Assembly: GCA_905160935.1 (NCBI GenBank)
Contig: CAJHZI010000463.1
Coordinates: 434,001 to 498,000 of the forward strand
DNA: 64,000 bases
Reading direction: 5' to 3'
DNA from: Enchytraeus crypticus
Lineage: Eukaryota; Annelida; Clitellata; Enchytraeida; Enchytraeidae
Shown: in pieces, positions 47,855 through 60,063 of the stretch
How positions within the stretch are numbered: position 1 is the first letter of the stretch
Layout: every line of letters begins with the position of its first letter
The notes under the pieces: model-generated
What the model was told of the DNA's origin: nothing
Database searches by the model: none
What the model saw: only the letters and a program-made list of their open reading frames with translations
Program-made: the position numbers and the translations under genes

Positions 47855-48241
47855 ATGGTGCCTGCACCTAAACTTATTGCCATCATTTTTGTTTTAAAAC
47901 ATCGAATTGATTTTCGCAGAAATTTCTTTGATAGTTTGGATTCTACTGAGCGCTGTGTAAATGTGTTGTTACCGGAGCAGTCGCTGACCGGTAATTTGCG
48001 CTCTGATGTCTGCGTTCAGATAAACGCGGACCGGGCTGATGGAATAATATGTGCTGGAACATTAGGAGAGGTGAGAGTGATCGATCAAGCGTCATTAGAC
48101 GAATGTCTACTGACGAATACTGGTCACCGCGCAGAGTTTAGCGCTAAAACGTCGTCATTATTCTCCTACAGGTGTATGAGTTATGGGAGAGAGGGTGCAG
48201 ACGGTTCCAATATGGTAAACCCCTCCTCAGAACTTTTGTAG
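47855..48241 (+). CDS. Hypothetical 128-residue open frame
   Basis: ATG-initiated frame not built from repeats, with higher GC than its surroundings in the middle (about 47980-48180). The start is hydrophobic (KLIAIIFVL), and the frame holds six Cys. No family is recognised. A possible donor (GAG/GTGAGA) lies inside it near 48068, and a T1 SINE starts right after the stop. It could be an exon, a young gene or chance. Confidence 0.25.
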   Translation: MVPAPKLIAIIFVLKHRIDFRRNFFDSLDSTERCVNVLLPEQSLTGNLRSDVCVQINADRADGIICAGTLGEVRVIDQASLDECLLTNTGHRAEFSAKTSSLFSYRCMSYGREGADGSNMVNPSSELL

Positions 48242-48249
48242 TTTTAGTA

Positions 48250-48388
48250 AAAAAAGGTAAAGCTAAGGTTAACGTCAATTTCCTCATTCGAAAGCGATGT
48301 CAGTGACGGGCGAGCCCTGGATTTGAACCCGCACATACTGATCCGCGGTTGAATATCATACCGACGTCGCCAATGGCTCCAGCCATCC
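48250..48388 (-). mobile_element. tRNA-derived SINE, family T1
   Basis: Reverse copy with aaggttaacgtcaatttcct, gacgggcgagccctggattt and gccaatggctccagcc. Confidence 0.85.
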
Positions 48389-48604
48389 AATGTATCCAAA
48401 GTACCCAACGAATCCTGATTTCGAAGTGTTCGAAACGTTGACTCATAATTTGTCTCTCCTTTTAAAGTAAACTATTGGTTTACATTTTTTAAATTTTGTT
48501 CTGCAGTCCGTGGGAGAAGTAATGTGTGCTCTTAAAAAATATTAATTTTCGAATTTTCAAGGACTCAAAGGTGTGAACAAAGATGAAATAGTCTGATTGT
48601 CGGC

Positions 48605-48830
48605 TAGGCAGTACTAAGTGTTAGGTCTACTGGCAGTACTAAGTGTTTGATCTAATGACAGTACTAAGTGTTTGATCTAATGACAGTACTAAGTGTTTGA
48701 TCTATTGACAGAGCTAAGTGTTTGGTCTACTGACAGTACTAAGTGTTTGGTCTATTGGCAGAGCGACAGTACTAAGTGTTTGGTCTATTGGCAGAGCGAC
48801 AGTACTAAGTGTTTGGTCTATTGGCAGAGC
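48605..48830. repeat. Minisatellite with gacagtactaagtgtttg units
   Basis: Two unit lengths, about 29 and 39 bases, the longer adding ctattggcagagc. About eight units in total. Confidence 0.85.
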
Positions 48831-48839
48831 GATGAACCA

Positions 48840-50285
48840 AGAACATGATCGTGAACATAAAAACATGTGACAAGTTTGTTGCACGGTGTGGTTTCTATTA
48901 AAATGCCATACAGCGTGGATTTGCACTATGTACTTAAAATCGACAATGTTTGAGATTTGACTTATGAGTCCAATCTCAGTGGGGCGTGTGAGTTTGACTT
49001 TAAGTACAGCAATACTATTTAACATCGTCGTATCAATTACTTATACACGAATAGAAATTGGCGTAAGACGTGCAAGTCTATAAGGGTTTCATTAATTTAG
49101 CCTTGATATTTTTTTTCTTTAAATGAAAAAACATTCATTCTATAATTTAGTATGGACCTCATAGTTCAGAAGTTCTTAAGTGAGTTGGAGACTAAAATCT
49201 CTTTCTACAGATTTTCTATATAAAATGAGCTCAATTTAAATAAGTACACGCGCCATGAGCGGAATAATAAGACTGATCAACCGTATTCTGATCCATGGTT
49301 GATACCGAGGAGCAAATATGTAATAAATAATTTGTAATTGCTCCAGTGTGGGAATTACGGGAGTTCCGGATTGCGGAAGTAAGGATTGGTGAGAGTGAAC
49401 GAGAGAGAAAAAGAGAGTGTGAGAGAGAGAGAGAGAGTGAACGAGAGAGAGATTTGTGAGAGTGAACGAGAGAGGGAGAGAGAGAGAGAGAGAGAAACAA
49501 AGAATGATAGAAGGTAAAGGGGGTAGGTATCATAGCTGGAAAGGGAATGTTCTGGAATGGGCTTCAGCGTGACGTCATGTTAAAATTTAATGAGTCATTC
49601 TTCTATTCAAATGCACACATTTCATAATATATTGGCTGATGTACGCAAACCTACTGCCTAACCAGTTCTTAATTTACGAATAAATTCTTTTCCTGTAATC
49701 ACATTTATTTTAGTAATTTAATTTTATGCTGTTATTATTATAATATATGAACTATTAACTTCATCAATTTCGCATTATTATTCATTTTACGCTTTTCGTC
49801 TGTGATAGGTAGAATTCTCTATCATTTTCATCCATTTATCTATCAATTTTCAAACATTTATACCAATATATAACAAAGAAACTTTAGTTTCCACAGAAAG
49901 ATTAACTAAAAACTGTAGCATATGCTTTCCGCTTTCAACTTCTGCATCAAGTCTGCTATTATTTAGTTCATCCATCATCAGGCCGGAAGCGCAATGAAGC
50001 CTAATAATCTGCTTCACCTTTCACTCTGTTATTTAATCTGCTTCGTTTTTGACAACGTTGATATTTAGATATGCAATGTTTAAGTATCAGCATGAAGTTA
50101 TTTGATGGAATGAGTGAATTTAGGGATATAGTGTTACCAGACACCAGCATTTAGAACAGAAAACGATCAAGCGTAGTTAGATATAATATTATCGTCGTTA
50201 AGAAAACGTCATTGAATTCTTACCACGTAGGCCTACAATTTTTGTTAATGCGTGAACTGAAGCATTTCTCAAAACCCTCCACAGA
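48840..50285. other. Intergenic, no gene seen
   Basis: AT-rich sequence with a (GA)n-rich tract at about 49395-49500. Frames through that tract are artefacts. Confidence 0.5.
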
Positions 50286-50465
50286 GTCTCTTAGTGCACT
50301 ACCTACTGGCAGGTCTATGGTATATAACTCCTCCACTCTTCTCTGTCTTTCGCTTTCCTCTTCATTTCCACATAGGCTATGCCTGGGTATTTAAATCATC
50401 TAACATTCCTAATCTCGGTCAGCCCCTGCCTCTTTTTCCTTCCATTTTACCTTCAAATCCTGGGC
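50286..50465 (-). mobile_element. RTE-like LINE 3' tail
   Basis: agtgcactacctactggcag, ctcctccactcttctctgtc and aacattcctaatctcggtca resemble 21245-21430. Confidence 0.7.
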
Positions 50466-50520
50466 TCGCCCGTCACTGACATCGCTTTCAATTGGAGAAA
50501 ATGACGTTAACCTTAGCTTT
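50455..50520 (+). mobile_element. T1 SINE 3' part
   Basis: aatcctgggctcgcccgtca, catcgctttcaattggagaa and atgacgttaaccttagc. The head is missing and the piece abuts the RTE-like tail. Confidence 0.75.
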
Positions 50521-51054
50521 ATCAGTTTTTTTTATTCTGTCTCTTCTTCAGACCTGTAGCCTACAAGTCTGGTCAGAAGGGGCATTTTTCGGTGGTGTGC
50601 AACAAACAGTCCACGAGCTGTTGTTTAAAAGATGACGATGTTGAGGATGGAGATTAATGGAGGGGACAGAGAGAGGATGAAGCAGACACAGCGGGGGAGA
50701 GGGGGACACGAAGCGGAAATGCCAATTGTTTCTATATTATGATTATGACTGAGTTTCGTTCCCTAACCCATTGATTACTCTGCTCTTACTTTGAGCGGCT
50801 AAATATAGAAATGATCCCGAACATATTTTCGTCATAGTATCGCGTTGTAGGAAGGAGGCTAACTGCAGCCAAGGTTTAAATAAAATACATAACATTAGCT
50901 GCAGCCTTAAGGGTAGAGGTTCCTGCATGGTGGTTGACCAATCACCAGGAAATGGTAAGTGGTTTGTGGTCATGTCCGATTTAAAACATCAGCAGCCACA
51001 TAGGTGGCTACATAGTTGAGCCACGTCAATTTATAAAGATTTCGAATAGAGTGG

Positions 51055-51190
51055 AATAGAATAGAATAGAATAGAATAGAATAGAATAGAATAAAACAGA
51101 ACAGAATAGAATAGAATAGAATAGAATTGAATAGAACGGAATGGAATGGAATAAATAATGAATAATGAATTGAATTGAATAGAATAGAAA
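51055..51190. repeat. (AGAAT)n pentanucleotide microsatellite
   Basis: About 25 units of gaata with point variants (aatgga, aattga) toward the right end. Confidence 0.95.
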
Positions 51191-51367
51191 ATAGTATCAT
51201 GTTTATTTTACTAACGTTGAATTGGCTGATTTTTAAAATTACATTTTTATAATATTTTTCCATAGAAATAATATGCCAACGCCTAACACTTTAAAAGGAT
51301 CTGATTTTAAGAAAGCAAGAGTAGGCTATACACAACTAATCGGTTCAATACTTAAGAGGTTTATATT

Positions 51368-51565
51368 ATCTTCCCTTGAAGTTGAATCCCAGTTTAACTA
51401 GTGCAGGGATCGTTTAAATTTCTGTAACAATTTCTGGAGCCTAGGCGCTCAATAACCGAATGCCGTTTCTGACGTTGGTTTGGATCTTAGTGCTTTAGTC
51501 GCCTTCTACGACAAGTGCAGTCACCTGTTGGTCTATTCCTCATACAACCATGACATAACATGTAA
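51368..51565 (-). mobile_element. SINE-like repeat, family B
   Basis: tcccagtttaactagtgcag, ctggagcctaggcgctcaat and ccttctacgacaagtgcagt. Confidence 0.7.
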
Positions 51566-51769
51566 CTGTGTGCTTATCAGTTAAGATAAATATATCTGCT
51601 TGATAGGTAGTCTACTTATGCTTATTTTTACTGCGCAGCAACAGATGATTAGAAGGACAGTGTTGAAAGATATTGATTTATCTCAGATAATTTTCATAGT
51701 GGGTAAATAAGGAAATATAGGCCTAAAGGAGGTAGTATAAATTACTTTAGTAAATTGAACCTAAATCAT

Positions 51770-51917
51770 CATCATCTTCTTCTTCTTCTCCTACTTTTTC
51801 TTCTACTTCTTTCTTAACACGAATCCCAATTTCACTAGGGTCGGGATTATAAAATTTTGTAACAATTTCTGGAGCCTAGGCATTCATCAACCGAATGCCC
51901 TATCTGACGTTGGTGAA
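51770..51917 (-). mobile_element. SINE-like repeat, family B, partial
   Basis: aatcccaatttcactagggt and ctggagcctaggcattcatc, ending gacgttggtg. The core domain is missing. Confidence 0.65.
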
Positions 51918-52383
51918 TTGAGACAAATTAATGAAATAATAAATAATGAATAGGCACACATACTTTACAGAATTTAAAAAACCAATGCTGCAAAAGGAAG
52001 AATGACTAAACAGCATATTATAAAAACCAAACAAAAATAGGAAACAAACTAAATAAAGGATAAGTGTGTTAGGAATCTAAAAAGATTATAGCAAAAAATG
52101 TTAGTAATAAAGCAAAACTTAAAAATTAATTTCACAATGATTAATAACCTTAATAAAACGATAAATATTGCAGCATATTTCGAGTAGCTTCTGTAATTAA
52201 CAGCTGCTCTAGCCCGGATCTAGTTGAAGTAATTTCACGCATCCCGGGGATTCAACAGGGATTGAACAAGTGTGAACAACCAGTCCAACAATCCAGCCCA
52301 CTCCAGGCGTGCCGTCTGGATTAGCGGAATTCATATTAACCACCGGACTGCTTCCGGTTCCTGCCTCATGTAACACTCCACCT

Positions 52384-52384
<1 letters not shown>

Positions 52385-52453
<69 letters not shown>

Positions 52454-52454
52454 T

Positions 52455-52489
<35 letters not shown>

Positions 52490-52940
52490 ACGAGAGAGAG
52501 AGAGAGAGAAGAGAGAGAGAGTGAGAGAGAGAAAACTGTCACTGAGATAAATATAGAGATAGAGATCAATAGAGAGAGAGAAAGAGACAAAGAGAGAGAG
52601 AGAGTAAGTGAGTGAGAGAGAGAGAGAGAGAGGAGAAAATATAGAGATATAGAGACAAATAGTGTGAGAGAGAGAGAGAAAGAGGACAGTGTGAGAGAGG
52701 AGAAAATTTCTCTATCCCTCTATATTTTCTCCTCTCTCTCACACTGTCTTCTCTCTCACTCTCTATAGAGAGAGTGTAAGAGAGAAAACAGTGTGTGAGA
52801 GAGGGAAAAATTTAGAGAGCTAGAGACGAAGAGACATACAGAGAGAGTAAGTGAGAGTGAGTGAAGGAGTGAGTGGAGAAGACAGTGAGAGATAGAGAGA
52901 AGAAAATATAGAGAAACAGAGACGAATAGAGAGAGAGAGA

Positions 52941-52984
<44 letters not shown>

Positions 52985-52990
52985 GAGGAA
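52385..52990. repeat. (GA)n tract with an internal inverted repeat
   Basis: About 600 bases of agag with tata or gtga interruptions. Near 52685-52748 the strand switches from GA to CT, forming arms gacagtgtgagagaggagaa and its near-complement around a spacer of about 15 bases. Confidence 0.92.
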
Positions 52991-53014
52991 TTAGTGTGAC
53001 AGGAGGAGAAATTG

Positions 53015-53185
53015 GGGCGGCGGGGCCAGCCCCCGAAGCGGGGCAGCCCCGGTGGCGGGACCATTCCTCGGGGCGGGGTAGCCTCAGGGGCGTTGTAGCC
53101 CCATGGGCGGGGTAGCGTAGCCCCCGGGGCGGGCCTGCCCGGGCGGGGTAGCCAGAGGGGCAGCCAGGGGTGGGGCTGACTTAAT
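53015..53185. repeat. GC-rich minisatellite
   Basis: Units of ggggcggggtagcc type, about 75-80% GC by eye, directly follow the GA tract. Similar in style to 42190-42520 but with different units. Confidence 0.85.
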
Positions 53186-53204
53186 GAAACCACCTTTTCT
53201 TTAA

Positions 53205-53365
53205 TTCCTTTTTCTTTGAACTGATTTTGTGGATCTTCTTTGTGGTGAATTAGCACCGTTTGCGGTGAATTAGCACCGTTTTGGATCTTCTTTTTCCTTG
53301 CCGGCTTAGATTTGTCTCAATAGTCTAAACAGTGTTGGAAGTTGTCAAAGACGACACTGTAAGTG
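53205..53365 (+). repeat. Interspersed repeat, family X
   Basis: aattagcaccgttttggatc and ttgccggcttagatttgtct match other copies. A short internal duplication (ggtgaattagcaccgttt) is present. Confidence 0.65.
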
Positions 53366-53424
53366 TAGTTATATACTTTTTTATATTATGTAGTTTAATT
53401 GGGAGACGAAGAGAAAGAGACCAG

Positions 53425-53480
53425 ACCAAATTTTCGACCAAAATTTTGCTCGAAAATTTTGATGGAAAATTTGGTCCCAA
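53425..53480. repeat. Nested palindrome
   Basis: gaccaaattttc ... gaaaatttggtc outer arms with caaaatttt / aaaattttg inner arms. Confidence 0.8.
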
Positions 53481-54279
53481 TTAAAAATAATCAATAAAAG
53501 GAAAATGAAAAATTAAGAAACAAATAAAAATCTCCCGTCACTGACGTCACTTTCTGACGTCGTAGAACGGGCATACATGATATCGAACAACAAAAGATGC
53601 GACACTGAACGCGATAATAATATTAGCTTTTAAGAAATCCCGCTAGAAAATTTAAAAAATTGTTGTGGGATCTCTAATGCTTAAAATCTGTGGGCCCAGG
53701 ATCGCAGATCCCACGGGATCCCGCTTACTTTAACCATTGAATATTATAGTATCTTTTAGAAAACCTTGACCTTGAAATATAGAGCTCAAGCCATAAAATC
53801 GAAAGAATAGAAATTATAATTTATATTATATACTGTGAAGATTATACGGCGAATAAAGTGATGAGTTCAAAAATACTTCAGGTGGCCTATAATTTTAATA
53901 TGATTGGGCTCTTCAAATAGATTGAAACAAAATTTATTGCTTTAGAAGACACAAGAATTTAAATTCAATACTGCATTAAATTTTGTTTACAGCGTAGTCC
54001 AGATAATAATTAGCGTAAAACAAGTTGTATTTAAAGTTGTATTTAATTCTTATACTGGCTGTACTTTTGAGCCAAGAGATACTGTATGCGCGTGTATCAC
54101 ATTTCTCATGCACTATAGGGCCTACTGGTTGGCGTGCTGTCGCCTCTAATGCGTAATCACTATTCAGTCAAAACGAATAGGCATATGGAGCTAATTTCTT
54201 CACAAATGGTCCACAACCGCCTAAGAGCATGAATGTGAAAAGTAAACATATGAATTCTTAAAGTCGACAGTATAAGGTA

Positions 54280-54345
54280 TGACGTCTCTGACATCATCCC
54301 TGGATAAGGAAACGGCGTTAAACATTTAATATTATTATTATGTCG
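54280..54345 (+). mobile_element. Solo L2/CR1-type 3' tail
   Basis: gacgtctctgacatcatccc, then ggataaggaaacggcgttaa and (ATT)n. Confidence 0.65.
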
Positions 54346-54385
54346 CCATTTTCTAAAATCAAAAGAAAACGTGCAGCTATTCCAT

Positions 54386-54424
54386 TTTTTAGTTTCCTTT
54401 TCAAATTGAAAAGGAAACTAAAAA
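54386..54424. repeat. Perfect 39-bp palindrome
   Basis: 19-base arms 54386-54404 and 54406-54424 around a single A. Confidence 0.95.
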
Positions 54425-54559
54425 CTTAAATCAAAAATTCATTTTATTTCCGCCAATCTGTGGTGATCTAGGTAATATATTTGGCTTAGAATATATGTTG
54501 TTAATTTTGCGCCCATAATTATGTGGGACAATGTTAGGTGTCGCCCTTTAGTAATGATC

Positions 54560-54648
54560 CTCCCTTATATATAAATTTATATATATATATAATATATATA
54601 AATACATATATATATATATATATATATAATATATATGTATGTATATAA

Positions 54649-54707
<59 letters not shown>

Positions 54708-54719
54708 GTATATATACAT

Positions 54720-54771
<52 letters not shown>

Positions 54772-54800
54772 ATAACAATAATATATATAATATATATATA
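54560..54800. repeat. (TA)n / (CA)n compound microsatellite
   Basis: TA runs to about 54715, a pure AC run at 54722-54755, then TA again. Confidence 0.95.
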
Positions 54801-55200
54801 TATAGTTTCAAAATCAGAGAGAGAGAGCGAGAGAGAGAATATATAGTATATTAGAATTTAAACACAGCACATACTTAGCATTTCTAAGAAGAGCGGAATA
54901 TCAGAAATGACAGTAGGGAAGTCATTAAGATACAAGTGCAACTTCATACCGGATGTGATAAGGCTAAGTGGAGAGTTACCCAGGTGTCGTGCGAAAATCC
55001 CAGGATGATTTACAATAATTCTTCTCTACTACATTGGCAACGCACGGAAAGGTCTAGACATTCAATACCCTGCATTACTCCATTCTCTAACTTCTTCATT
55101 CTTTTTCATAATAGCACTGATAATTAAGATCGTGATGCTTCCATTTACCTGAAAATCCGATACCTGGAATTTCTCTAAAACTTTTTATTTCAGCTAAATT

Positions 55201-57299
55201 TTTAAGCACAAATAAAATTTCCCTTAAATCTCTGACGCACTAAAGCTTACATATCTTAGAAGATTTAGACATTTTAAGTTCTATAGTTTCAGTTTATATA
55301 CCTTTACTCACGACTGAACTACAGATATTTTAAGAAAAGTTCCTTCTCTGATGTATCTCCCACTGTAGACTGAAGATCATTGCAATGAGTCAATGACCAT
55401 TGCTAATAGTATACTAGAAAGTTCAACAGTTAGACATATTTTGCTCACAACTGAGTAGGGCAGTACCTAATTTATACTTCAATTTGCCGTTGATGGTGCA
55501 ATTTTTGGACAAACTATACTTAACAGTTCGAGCGGTCAGATGAAAATAGCTGAAATTAGATGCAAATTAGTAAAATAAAAACTTACAAAAAAGAAAATAA
55601 CTGAAATTATATGAAAATAGTGAGTTAGTGCGTGAGTTAGCGCGTGAGTTAGTGAGTGAGTGAGTGAGTAATGGAGAGAGGGAGAGAGAAACGACTATAG
55701 GAAAAAGTGAGTATATGAACAAATAGAATCTATTGACCACGACAATTTAAACGTAGCATTACAAACATTATAAGAAAGAATGCAAGGGGCACAACGTTCC
55801 TGATGAAAACCTGCAAGTGGATTTTGAAAGAGAGACGTGGTAAGCCCTCTATTGGGTGGCAATTTTTGAGCCAACCGCACAGAGTTCTGGTTCTTTTATG
55901 GTAGCCTATTTCGTACTGCTTGTTTGTTTATCTGTCTCCATGAACGTTCTATAGTTTGTATTATCTGTGCTGAGATGAACGAATAAACGATATGAAACAG
56001 GAAAAACACAACAGAAATTAATGTTTGACTTTTTGTTCGAGTTAATAGCATCCTAACAGACTGAACACAATAGTCTAGAATTATCCTGTGCTTTGGAATT
56101 ACGCGCGGCTCTTTGCAAAGAAGAGTCTGTAATCTTACACATATTTTAATCAGGTCCACCGCTTATTACTTGAAGAAGAGCTTCTTGTTACATTGTGATT
56201 TAAGAATCATATAACACCCAGTGGACTTCCGCTAACTGCATGTCCGTGGAAAAACTGAGCAATCAGTAACGCAAGAGTTTAAGTTGATAGATGCAAGCTT
56301 ACATTAAACAAGAAACTTAGTGAATATCTTAGATTAAATCTGAAATTTCAAGGTATTCAGTATTGCTATTGTGGCAATTTAGGAGATTGGGGTTATACAG
56401 TAGAGATACTCTAGAATATTTTTAGTTTTTATAGTAAAATAAGTATTATCGTGAAAGAAAAATTACTCTATGAATACAATACATACTGAATGCCTATGTA
56501 TGCAATGTATAGCATGCCTATGCATTAGCACAGGATTTTAAATAAACAAGGGTCGAACTAACACAACGTAGCCACATGTGTAGAATTGAATATACAGACA
56601 GGAATTTATCTCAACATTAGTCAAAATTGTTGCTGCGACACTCGACAATGTAGATGAGATCAACCGTATGTTGCTCAAGACTTTAGAGGAGACTAAGCAG
56701 GAATGAAGAAGACAATTTTTGCTCCAATAGTTATATCAAACACAACACAACGTTTCAAACAAACAAACAATTAACCAAAACTGAAACAATGTGACATTAT
56801 AATTGGACACTAAATGACAATCTATTGCAAGTAGGCCTATTGCTAGTAATACTAATATTGTTAGTAGACTAATATTATTATACCCTTCTTTTAAATGCAA
56901 GTAATAATTGTTAATAAATATGTGCAGAATTATTTATAATTACTGTCATTGACCATTGCAATTTAATAATTGTTAAATCACTGGACAGGTGTTGAGAAAG
57001 CCCTGTGGGTTTCACATGTGTTTTGCATTGCTTAGGTACATTATTGTGTAATTGATATGCACCACTTTTGACATAATGAGTCAACGATCAGTGGATATTG
57101 GTACATATCGCAGTATACATATATTACATAACTGAGTAATAAGTTCAACCTCGTCACATGTTACTAAAACAAAACATGCAGTATAAGCTGTATGAACAAG
57201 GTAAATTACTACACAATAGATTTCTATACATGTACCTAAGCAATGCGAAAATGAGGACAACGTGAAACCACCACAGAAGACATACATGTACTTTTCCCA
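55201..57299. other. Intergenic, no gene seen
   Basis: AT-rich unique-looking sequence with only short frames. A (GTGA)n patch lies near 55620-55670. No recognisable gene, RNA or element. Confidence 0.5.
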
Positions 57300-57610
57300 A
57301 GCCATTGACTACATAATGTATGGTTAAGGCATAGACTTTGTGAAGGGATTGACTTGTTGATCTGAGGAGTGCTCTTATGGAGCGAGAAAGCAGACTTTGA
57401 GTAAGAACATGTACCTTGAACCTGCCACTTGGCAGTGCACTGAAGAAGAAGACTTTGATAACCGTAAGTTAAAGTGTAATCATAAATAACTTTGAATCCA
57501 TGACTTAGTTTTCTGAATATCCCAGTGACGAGTCAATGGTCTTTTCGGAAAATACAAACCGCTAATTTCCCGTGACGGAAGAGGCGATTAAGTAAGAAAT
57601 GATGAATGTA
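57300..57610 (+). mobile_element. SINE-like repeat, family R, broken
   Basis: ggttaaggcatagactttgt, ttgacttgttgatctgagga and aacctgccacttggcagtgc. A second piece with core gtgacggaagaggcgattaa lies at about 57545-57610. Confidence 0.55.
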
Positions 57611-57689
57611 ATGTAAAAATATCCATGAAGCCGTCTCAGTGTTCAGCTCTTGCAATGACTTCTTTACAGTCAATCTGTAATTTGTTCCC

Positions 57690-57757
57690 TATCTTTCTAT
57701 CTCTCTACTTTCTTTTTTCTTCCTACATCGCTCTTCTATCTCTCTCTTCCTTTCTGC

Positions 57758-57813
<56 letters not shown>

Positions 57814-57859
57814 TTCCTTACTTACTCCTTCCGATCTCTTTCTCTCTCTCCCTCTCTCC

Positions 57860-57909
<50 letters not shown>

Positions 57910-57938
57910 GTCTCTCCTTACTTACTCCTTCCGATCTC

Positions 57939-58020
<82 letters not shown>
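57690..58020. repeat. (CT)n followed by (CA)n
   Basis: Three long CT blocks separated by copies of ccttacttactccttccgat, then a pure CA run at about 57987-58020. Confidence 0.95.
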
Positions 58021-58025
<5 letters not shown>

Positions 58026-59492
58026 CACAGGGTCTCACTCCCTCACTCCACATTGTGTTGCTATTTTATTTCGCGTTCGTGTCGGATGTCGCAGACAGCA
58101 CGTGACCTGACACGTGGTCACAGCTGCCATCAGGAAGCTCTTACACACCTGGAGCACCCCCCCACCCTTCTCCCAATCTCAGCTCCCTTCCATCCCCACC
58201 CCTCAGTCAACCACACACACACCCCAATCTTATTGTTCCCACTACAGTTTTTATCATTAGCGCGTTGCTCAGATTTCACCATGAGTTTGATATAATTGAT
58301 TTTCAATAGGTTAAATTTGGTGAATGAAAAAATTTAGTTTTGCATTTGCAATTTTTGTTTGTTTTAATTCCGGTTCGATTATTTGAATGAAATTGAGTAT
58401 TCAGTGGATGTCGATTTATTTATTAAATTTAACTTCAAATAAAAATCCCATGCTATTACTTTTATATTTAAGTTTCCCAATTGAATAAAATCAAATATTG
58501 TGGCTTAACTCGCATTATTTTAAATTTACAAACAATTAGAAACCGTCTAAAGAGTCTGACACTTGTAGGAGCAGTGGCTATTTTGTCATGTCTATTACTA
58601 TATTTATATTTTATTGTGCGTGGTTGCAGATTTCTGTTTACGAAGGCTGACTTGAATCTAGTCAGTTGGGAAATGATAGAAGAAGTAAAAAATATATTCA
58701 TCAGGGCGTCACAGTAGCTTACAAGCTTTGTGCACGTTCAGATTGTCGAGTTGTTAGAGCACTTGCTTGCCACACGTGAAGCCATAGATTCTCCTTTCAG
58801 CACGATCGTCTGCGGGTGTTTAAAGCTGCAGTGGACGCTATGGAAAGCTTAGCATTGAAACGATCTCTTGAGATCTAAGTAGCCTAGCATGCGCAGGCTA
58901 CAACAGCTATCAAAACTGCTTGAACACACTTAAGCTGTTGCATGTGTTGCTGCAGCTGCTGCATGTGTTGCTGCAGCTGCTGCATGTGTTGCTGCAGCTG
59001 TGGCAGGGCATTTTCAGGAGCAGCTCTGTTTGAAGCGACCACGATAATTAAAGTTGAATGCGATACGGCTGATGCCCTGAGCCCGCAATCATCGAAACAT
59101 TACTACAATAGTTAGAGCTTGAACTCTCTTTATGTTCTTTGTCATCTAGCGCAAACACAAAACAAACCCTAGGGCCTACACTGCACGTGCGCGCGCATGC
59201 AGACGTGCATTTACAGTTTGTGCGTGTAAGTATGTCTGCTTGTATTCCTGCAAGGACACTTGGAGTGTTCGTGCGCTCGTGCAAATGTATTTTGCACATA
59301 AATGTACGTATGTGTATGTAGCATAGTGAATAGAAAACTAGTGTTTCGAGCAGAAAGTTTCAAAGAATCGAAAGAGAGAAACATAGAGAGAGAAAGAAAG
59401 AAAGTGCGAGAAAGGAAAGAGAAACATAGAGAAAGAGAGTGAGAGAGAGAAAAAAAAGAAAGAACGAGCGACATAGAGAGAGAGAGAAAGAG

Positions 59493-59534
<42 letters not shown>

Positions 59535-59780
59535 AGAAGGACAGAGGCACAAAGGAAAGGACAGAGGGAGGACTACGAGATTTCTCCCGCCTGCCTGCAA
59601 CCACAACAACATCAGGGTGGTAATTAGAAAACATGATTACAAGTTATAGGCCTACAAGCACACAGGAACATTTTCATCAGAAAAATCAGACTTTAACTGC
59701 AAAAAATAACTGTATACTTCTTTGTCAATTCTTCCATTACTTCGGGTGTATTTCATGTTTACATTTGAAATTAGCTGCTA
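58021..59780. other. Intergenic, no supported gene
   Basis: Includes a 21-24-base repeat around tgttgctgcagctgctgcat at 58930-59005 and a (GA)n tract at about 59345-59535. A 78-residue frame at 58481-58717 with one hydrophobic segment lacks an ATG start. Confidence 0.45.
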
Positions 59781-59784
59781 AATG

Positions 59785-59905
59785 TCATCATCAACTTCCC
59801 TTGAATCCCAGAATAGCTGGGGCCGGGATTAGAAAATTTTGTAGCAATTTCTGGAGCCTAGGTTCTTATCAGCCGAATGGCATTCCTGACATTGGTGCGC
59901 TAAGT
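59785..59905 (-). mobile_element. SINE-like repeat, family B, partial
   Basis: tcaacttcccttgaatccca, atttctggagcctaggttct and catt...gacattggt match other copies. Confidence 0.65.
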
Positions 59906-60063
59906 ATGATATATTTAAGAGCTAAAGTTTATTACAGAAGAACAAAATAATTTAATGAAATAAAAGCAACATTAGGTTGAAACAAGTTAAATTTAAAGCA
60001 AAGTTTAATCTGTTTAGTCGTCAGTCCAATCAAATGAAGAAGTCAAAACTTTCAGAACATAGT

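Larger units (their letters stand above)
53490..55200. other. Intergenic, no gene seen
   Basis: Holds an interspersed repeat shared with 779-860 (about 53660-53745), a LINE tail at 54280-54345, a 39-bp palindrome, and (TA)n/(CA)n arrays at 54560-54800. No gene. Confidence 0.5.

Noticed and set aside
52756-53256. 166-residue frame with PAPGATLPRPWG and Ser/Leu runs
   Set aside because: Spans a GC-rich minisatellite and a GA tract. Repeat artefact.
57625-58110. 161-residue Ser/Leu-rich frame
   Set aside because: (CT)n and (CA)n translation.
58481-58717. 78-residue frame with a predicted membrane segment
   Set aside because: No ATG start, opposite strand also open over the same bases, no family recognised.
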